Of a stretch of 64,000 bases of DNA, positions 59,821 through 64,000 are shown one piece after another. The translations under genes were made by a program, and so were the position numbers. Position 1 is the first letter of the stretch. Each line of letters starts with the position of its first letter. The notes under the pieces were generated by a model. It was not told where the DNA came from, searched no databases, and was given only the letters and a program-made list of their open reading frames with translations. Source of the stretch: Atopsyche davidsoni (Eukaryota > Arthropoda > Insecta > Trichoptera > Hydrobiosidae); assembly GCA_022113835.1 (NCBI GenBank), contig JAILWY010000016.1, forward strand, positions 3,696,501 through 3,760,500, given 5' to 3'.

Positions 59821-62240
59821 GTCAACACCACCCCCCCCCCTTCTTCTTCTGTGACCATTTCCTCGAACACATCCCTACCCTGGGCCAGTCTCACCAAATC
59901 GCAAATTCCGCATCCACGTAAACTTCCCTCTTCCGATGCCCCTTTTTACCCGGCCCCGAGCTGCGCTGTAGTACTACTTCCGGATACCGAATATACACAA
60001 ATCATTAATTCGTGAGGGGGGGTTTCGCTGTTCCCCTGTCTTTCTCCCCTCCCTTCTATCGCGTCATGCATTCGTCCCTGACCATCAATGGAGACAGCGT
60101 CTCCGTTGAGTGATGCACTGAAAAACATGAAAATGCGCCGTTCTTGTCCTGTCCGTGGGCTTTTATTACCATCGACAGGGCTATCTTTCTTTACGCATTC
60201 CGTGACGCGGCTAACGCGTGGAATTTTGACCTCAATTCTTCGCTTCAATTGTTCAATACGGATGTTAAATACAGACCTATTAGTTTTAGAATATATGAAT
60301 ATTGAGTAATAAATAGTGAAGTGACTTTTGTGTCCCCCGGAAGGGGCTCAGCATGTGGGTTTCTCCCTCTCTTCGTAACCACGTTTTCGAAGATCCACGA
60401 ATCAGTTAGACTGCCACCAAGTCAGTCACCAACCTCCTATGAGGAGAGGTACTTGAAAAAGAAGAAGTTAATATCCGCATTGAACATACCCGCGGGTTTG
60501 TTGTCCCCGCAATCGTGTGTAGAGGTCTTTTCTTAACAAATTATTTCTATCGGAAAAGTACAAATATTATTACGATTAAATTATTCAGTTACTATGGTAA
60601 TTATTATAAAAGCTGTAACCATAAAATCTATTTCCAGATTTCTCTTTGACCTTCGACGCTCCCTTTCCTCAATTACTTCCAAACCGACCCCTCTTCTCCG
60701 AAAACAAACTGATATTGTTATGCAACAATAGAGACCCCGAGAAGAGTATACTCGGGCATGTCTCCCTGTCAGAGCTTTCACGGTGAAATAGCGGCCGACA
60801 GTGAAACGTAATATGGGTTGTGTAACAATATCACGACCTTCAGCCGCGAGGACAACGGCTAAGTAGAAAGCTTGGTTCTCGAAATAACAACGATACCAGC
60901 CCAAAACCATCTAAATATCCGTTATCGACTTTTGCAAGTGCGATGTACAACTCCATGCCTTCTTCAGGAACACTGGCTCGAGCTGCATATTCCAATGGTA
61001 TTTTTGCTCTTTATATTAACAACAAAGAAGCTAGTGCTTTCTGTCTCTAGAATGACATTAATCGCGTGTGTATTTTTCAGCCGTTTCTTTTATTATAAAA
61101 ATTGGTAAAGGCAACTGATGGATTGAAAACATTTCCAACAGACGTGTCGTATAAAGCATGGAAGCAGACACTTAAGCGGCGACATCTCCGCCAGCTCGCG
61201 CAGGGGAAACAATAAACACTCGTAAATAGGATGGATCTTTAGATAGTCGTAAACCCAGTTTGAACACATAAAATTAAATCACGCTTTAATTGATTTTATT
61301 GCCGAGATAAATCAAGCTTCTTCTAAAATAATGTGCCGGCTCCTTGTTCAGAGGAATCTTCGGACAGCGAGCCATCGACACTGCTGGCCTTGGACGTCTT
61401 TTGATCTCTTGTGTGTTAAAACACTAAATATATATTTATATAAAAAATTCCGACCACACAGTACAATCAAAAGCCTGTTTTATACGTTTCCCAATTCACT
61501 ACAGAAGTTTTTTTTTTACACCAAGATTGAAAGCTCGGGTACTTTCCAAAAAACACGCGTTCCCGGCCGCTTCTTTGTTGCCGACTGACGGTCAAAGTAC
61601 ATAAACAATATGACATTATATCTATATTTATTGACACACTATTTGTATAATTATATTTTATATTTGTTTCAATTTATCTCAGTCCTCCCTCTATCAAACA
61701 ATACAGCATATGGCACAAACAATTGTACAGAGACAGGTCTGGAAGAGATCGAAGCATTAACCAAAAATAAATAAATTATTATTTAAATTTAATGTATCCC
61801 TTCAAAGATATTTGATTGTCGACTGAGTTATCGACTGTACAAAACCTTCAAAGATTCCGAACCTCTGGTGTCCATTTACTCGTTAATATGTTTAATCTAG
61901 TATTGAACATCAGAGTTTGATGTATGGCCCATTAAAATTCGCTTTGTGGTCTAACACGTGAAGATGGGCCGAGCCAGATTGTTTGAGCTTGAAGAGCTTT
62001 CCTGCTCCCTGATGCCGCCTCTCCTGTAGCTTTGATGTTCTCTGCAGGCAATGCAATAAAAGACCCTAGCGAATGGTTTGTGATTCGCCTTTGATATTTT
62101 TCATTACAATTGAGGTTAAATACCTTTAATTTTACCCCCGAGACATCTGAACTCACTTCAAACTCGCTTGTATGGTGATGATACGCAATCTGTATAAGAA
62201 ACTTTATTATCTATTATAGTGTTTTATTGTGTGTATTTAG
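59821..62240. other. Non-coding intron between exons D and E
   Basis: The first 700 bases are GC-neutral and unusually open in several frames, without motifs. At 60430-60475 on the minus strand, CAAGTACCTCTCCTCATAGG then AGGTTGGTGAC is a divergent R2 head. The rest is AT-rich with a GC-neutral patch at 61960-62060. Confidence 0.5.
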
Positions 62241-62365
62241 GTGAGCGACTCGGTGTGCTCGGATACTCCGCCCGCTGCATCACAGCCCTGCCTCTTGCCG
62301 GCCTGCCCAGAGCTGATCAGGCAGGACGACAGGCTCAGGAATAGGGAGAGAGACGAGACAGACAG
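62241..62365 (+). CDS. ADAMTS-like exon E: end of TSR 2
   Basis: The acceptor is GTGTGTATTTAG and the donor GACAG|GTACGG; phase 0 in, 2 out. It encodes VSDSVCSDTPPAASQPCLLP and ACPE, the last three cysteines of TSR 2, followed by a charged stretch (RQDDRLRNRERDETDR) that starts the link to TSR 3. Confidence 0.92.
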
Positions 62366-62696
62366 GTACGGTATCCTTCTCTCAAATATCCCACCAAGTA
62401 CTCTTTAAGTCTCCAACAACCAGAACTCCTCCCCTTCAGGGGAGAAGTTCAATACAAAAATATATAATGAATCTCTTGACCCTTATATATTTTTAGATGA
62501 TGGTCATCTTATTTATTTTTGGATCATATAATTTAATCTCTGTTTAATTTCACACGCACCCTTGGCGCAAAACAATGCCCGTTTTGAACAAGTAAACCTT
62601 GAAAATTACTGTGGCGGACCTTAATAGGTTTCTGTCTTATTTTACTAAATCCTATATATAATAGATAATATTGAATCTCCACCGGACTCACCGCAG
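62366..62696. other. Non-coding intron between exons E and F
   Basis: 331-bp intron; nothing else seen. Confidence 0.7.
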
Positions 62697-62871
62697 GTTC
62701 TCCGACTCTGTGGCCCCGCCCCTAGTGCGCCACACGAACGAATCCCAAACGAGATCTCCGGACAGGCGCGACGAACTGTCTAACGAAATCGGAGGAAACG
62801 AGAACCCCCGAACCACCCGCGGCCACTGGAAGCCCAGCAACGCGTGGATCTACTCAGACTGGACCCAGGAA
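62697..62871 (+). CDS. ADAMTS-like exon F: linker and first part of TSR 3
   Basis: The acceptor is ACTCACCGCAG and the donor GAA|GTAAGT; phase 2 in, 0 out. A hydrophilic linker (FSDSVAPPLVRHTNESQ onward) leads to WKPSNAWIYSDWTQE, the tryptophan-rich start of a TSR. The intron falls just before the first TSR cysteine. Confidence 0.95.
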
Positions 62872-62965
62872 GTAAGTCCCCTCCGGCGAGGAGCATCCTG
62901 CGTAGCACTTGCACCAATAACATAATCATTATCAGATGTGAGATGAATCGTTATTGCCGTCGCAG

Positions 62966-63113
62966 TGCTCGGACGAGTGCGGCAAGGGAGTCCTGACGAG
63001 GTCCGTGCGCTGTGCAGATCCCTCTGGGTGCGACGACCGCCGCCGACCCGAGGATACTCGCGTCTGTTCCAGCGACCGGAACTGCGCCACGCAGGCTTCC
63101 AAGTGGTTTTCAG
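62966..63113 (+). CDS. ADAMTS-like exon G: TSR 3 body and start of TSR 4
   Basis: The acceptor is GCCGTCGCAG and the donor TTTTCAG|GTACTC; phase 0 in, 1 out. It encodes CSDECGKGVLTRSVRCADPS, then RVCSSDRNCATQ with the six-cysteine TSR pattern, and ASKWFS opening TSR 4. Confidence 0.96.
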
Positions 63114-63196
63114 GTACTCGATATTCACGGCTTACGGGAGAGACGACGACAGCTCGCCCTAGTGCCGGACTGCATAGTTTTCGTATGGATTTCCAG

Positions 63197-63399
63197 GTCC
63201 GTGGTCCCCGTGCTCCAACCCGTGCGCCATCAACGGCAGGATGAGCCGCGAGGTGGTGTGCATGACCTACAGCCGCGGGCAGTACCGGCCGGCCGCGACT
63301 TGTCCCGGCCACGCCAAGCCCGACACGGAGCGGCCCTGCCCGCCCAGCGTGCTGCGCGCCGACTGCGGCCCCGAGTGGTTCATCGGGGACTGGTCGCAG
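63197..63399 (+). CDS. ADAMTS-like exon H: TSR 4 body and start of TSR 5
   Basis: The acceptor is GGATTTCCAG and the donor CGCAG|GTAGCA; phase 1 in, 0 out. It encodes GPWSPCSNPCAINGRMSREV and VCMTYSRGQYRP, then ERPCPPSVLRADCGPEWF and IGDWSQ. PWSPC fits WxxC C-mannosylation; the O-fucose position is Pro, so it should not be fucosylated. Confidence 0.96.
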
Positions 63400-63481
63400 G
63401 TAGCACTCGCCTTCCGCGACTCTAGTCTGATCTTCTATCCCTGTCGCCTTGTTTGCGAACCGATATGAGTTGTGTTCGCAG

Positions 63482-63626
63482 TGCCTGGGACCGTGCGGCA
63501 GCACCCAGCAGATGCGCATGGTCACGTGCCAGGGCTCCTCGGGAGGGCCGGAGGGCTCCTGCGCTGCTCCTCGCCCTCCCCACCGGCGCGACTGCGTCCC
63601 CTCTCACTGCCACCTCAATGGTTTCA
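63482..63626 (+). CDS. ADAMTS-like exon I: TSR 5
   Basis: The acceptor is GTGTTCGCAG and the donor TTTCA|GTGAGTACC; phase 0 in, 1 out. It encodes CLGPCGSTQQMRMVTCQG through RRDCVPSHCHLNGFS, completing TSR 5. As in exon G, the intron precedes the first cysteine. Confidence 0.96.
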
Positions 63627-63857
63627 GTGAGTACCGACTATCATTATTCATATATATCCTCTGCAACTACTCATATATCAAATAATATTCACTCCTCCTT
63701 GTAGCAAGAGCGATGTCAAATATATTTATAAAATAAATCATTATGTCATAATGAGTATACTTAAATAGGTTGGTCAATTCTTTTTGAGATGAAGATCAAC
63801 TTTTTCTGCTTTAAATACCAACAAAATGTTACAACAATTTATTTATTTACTTTTCAG

Positions 63858-63922
63858 CACCGAGGCCCGATGTACAAAAAGACAGCGAGAACTCACTGGA
63901 TACTTTGTCTGACGAAGGTTAA
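63858..63922 (+). CDS. ADAMTS-like exon J: C-terminal tail and possible stop
   Basis: The acceptor is TTTACTTTTCAG; phase 1 in. It encodes TPRPDVQKDSENSLDTLSDE then G and TAA at 63920-63922, followed at once by AAAATAAA. The tail is short, acidic and without cysteines. If TAA is the true end, the protein lacks the C-terminal PLAC module of many ADAMTSL proteins. Alternatively GAAG|GTTAAA could be a poor donor to more exons beyond the window. Confidence 0.65.
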
Positions 63923-64000
63923 AATAAAATCATGAAAAAATTTCACTAACGAAGCAATAATATGCTGACTGTATTAAAAATATTCCATTGTTCACGTTCA

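Larger units (their letters stand above)
37628..63922 (+). other. Gene model: ADAMTS-like secreted matrix protein, C-terminal 626 residues
   Basis: Ten exons join with matching phases (1,0,1,0,2,0,1,0,1) and no internal stop. Order in the product: end of the cysteine-rich region and spacer (residues 1-135), a Pro/Arg-rich linker (136-245), five TSRs, and a short tail. The spacer shows LPLGYTLLTTIPAGACRINV, FVINGNFAISWPGEYEAAG and QHPNPGIKYEY, typical of ADAMTS and ADAMTSL proteins and closest to my knowledge of ADAMTSL4/ADAMTSL6. No metalloprotease domain is visible, but the upstream part is missing, so a true ADAMTS protease is not formally excluded. Such proteins act in the extracellular matrix, binding fibrillin or collagen networks; the fly ADAMTSL lonely heart recruits the collagen-like protein Pericardin. 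Thirteen proline tRNA genes in the window include 12 inside its introns after 37.8 kb. Confidence 0.9.

Noticed and set aside
59821..60015. Extension of exon D to the stop at 60013
   Set aside because: The added residues are not TSR-like, while exon E supplies the missing TSR 2 cysteines in frame.
62388..62410. CCACCAAGTACTCTTTAAG resembling R1
   Set aside because: Match limited to about 15 bases; not enough to call a copy.

Overview
This is insect nuclear DNA, probably from a moth or butterfly. Long AT-rich stretches hold short GC-rich exons with GT-AG splice sites. There are mariner remnants, TTAA-flanked piggyBac-type miniature elements, foldback elements and dispersed proline tRNA genes. 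The insect call rests on the mariner and piggyBac-type elements and the small tRNA genes. The lepidopteran call is weaker and is an inference from base composition and element types.

One protein gene is clear. It lies on the + strand, enters from beyond the left edge, and runs to about 63.9 kb. Ten exons (37628-37820, 53795-53961, 57110-57524, 59576-59820, 62241-62365, 62697-62871, 62966-63113, 63197-63399, 63482-63626, 63858-63922) join with consistent phases into a 626-residue C-terminal part of a secreted ADAMTS-like matrix protein. It has an ADAMTS spacer domain, a basic linker with a furin-type site, five thrombospondin type 1 repeats (TSRs) and a short tail. The spacer most resembles the ADAMTSL4/ADAMTSL6(THSD4) group; the fly member of that group is, as far as I recall, lonely heart. 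The N-terminal exons (signal peptide, first TSR, cysteine-rich module) are not visible.

From 1 to 37.6 kb I see no convincing exon, so this is a very long intron or upstream DNA. It is built from transposon debris: a 1.7-kb long-inverted-repeat element (1951-3655), foldback elements (14940-15158, 17815-18045, 22434-22580, 25430-25596), two mariner derivatives (21561-22076, 28620-29149), a piggyBac-type miniature element (31704-32286), and several unique GC-richer islands that could be regulatory.

The 16-kb intron after the first spacer exon and the 3.1-kb intron after the second carry 12 of 13 intact proline tRNA genes. Eleven have anticodon UGG and lie in the sense direction of the host gene; two have CGG and are antisense. 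Many sit in a tandem unit of 224 bp that includes flanking DNA. The fourth intron-exon junction is preceded by four tandem copies of a ~270-bp repeat. From 62 to 64 kb the exons are tightly packed with introns of about 70-330 bp.

The most unusual items are the intronic proline-tRNA array, a foldback family with a tRNA-like core, an 8-bp-duplication miniature element caught nested inside another repeat, and a piggyBac-type element only 31 bp from a splice donor.
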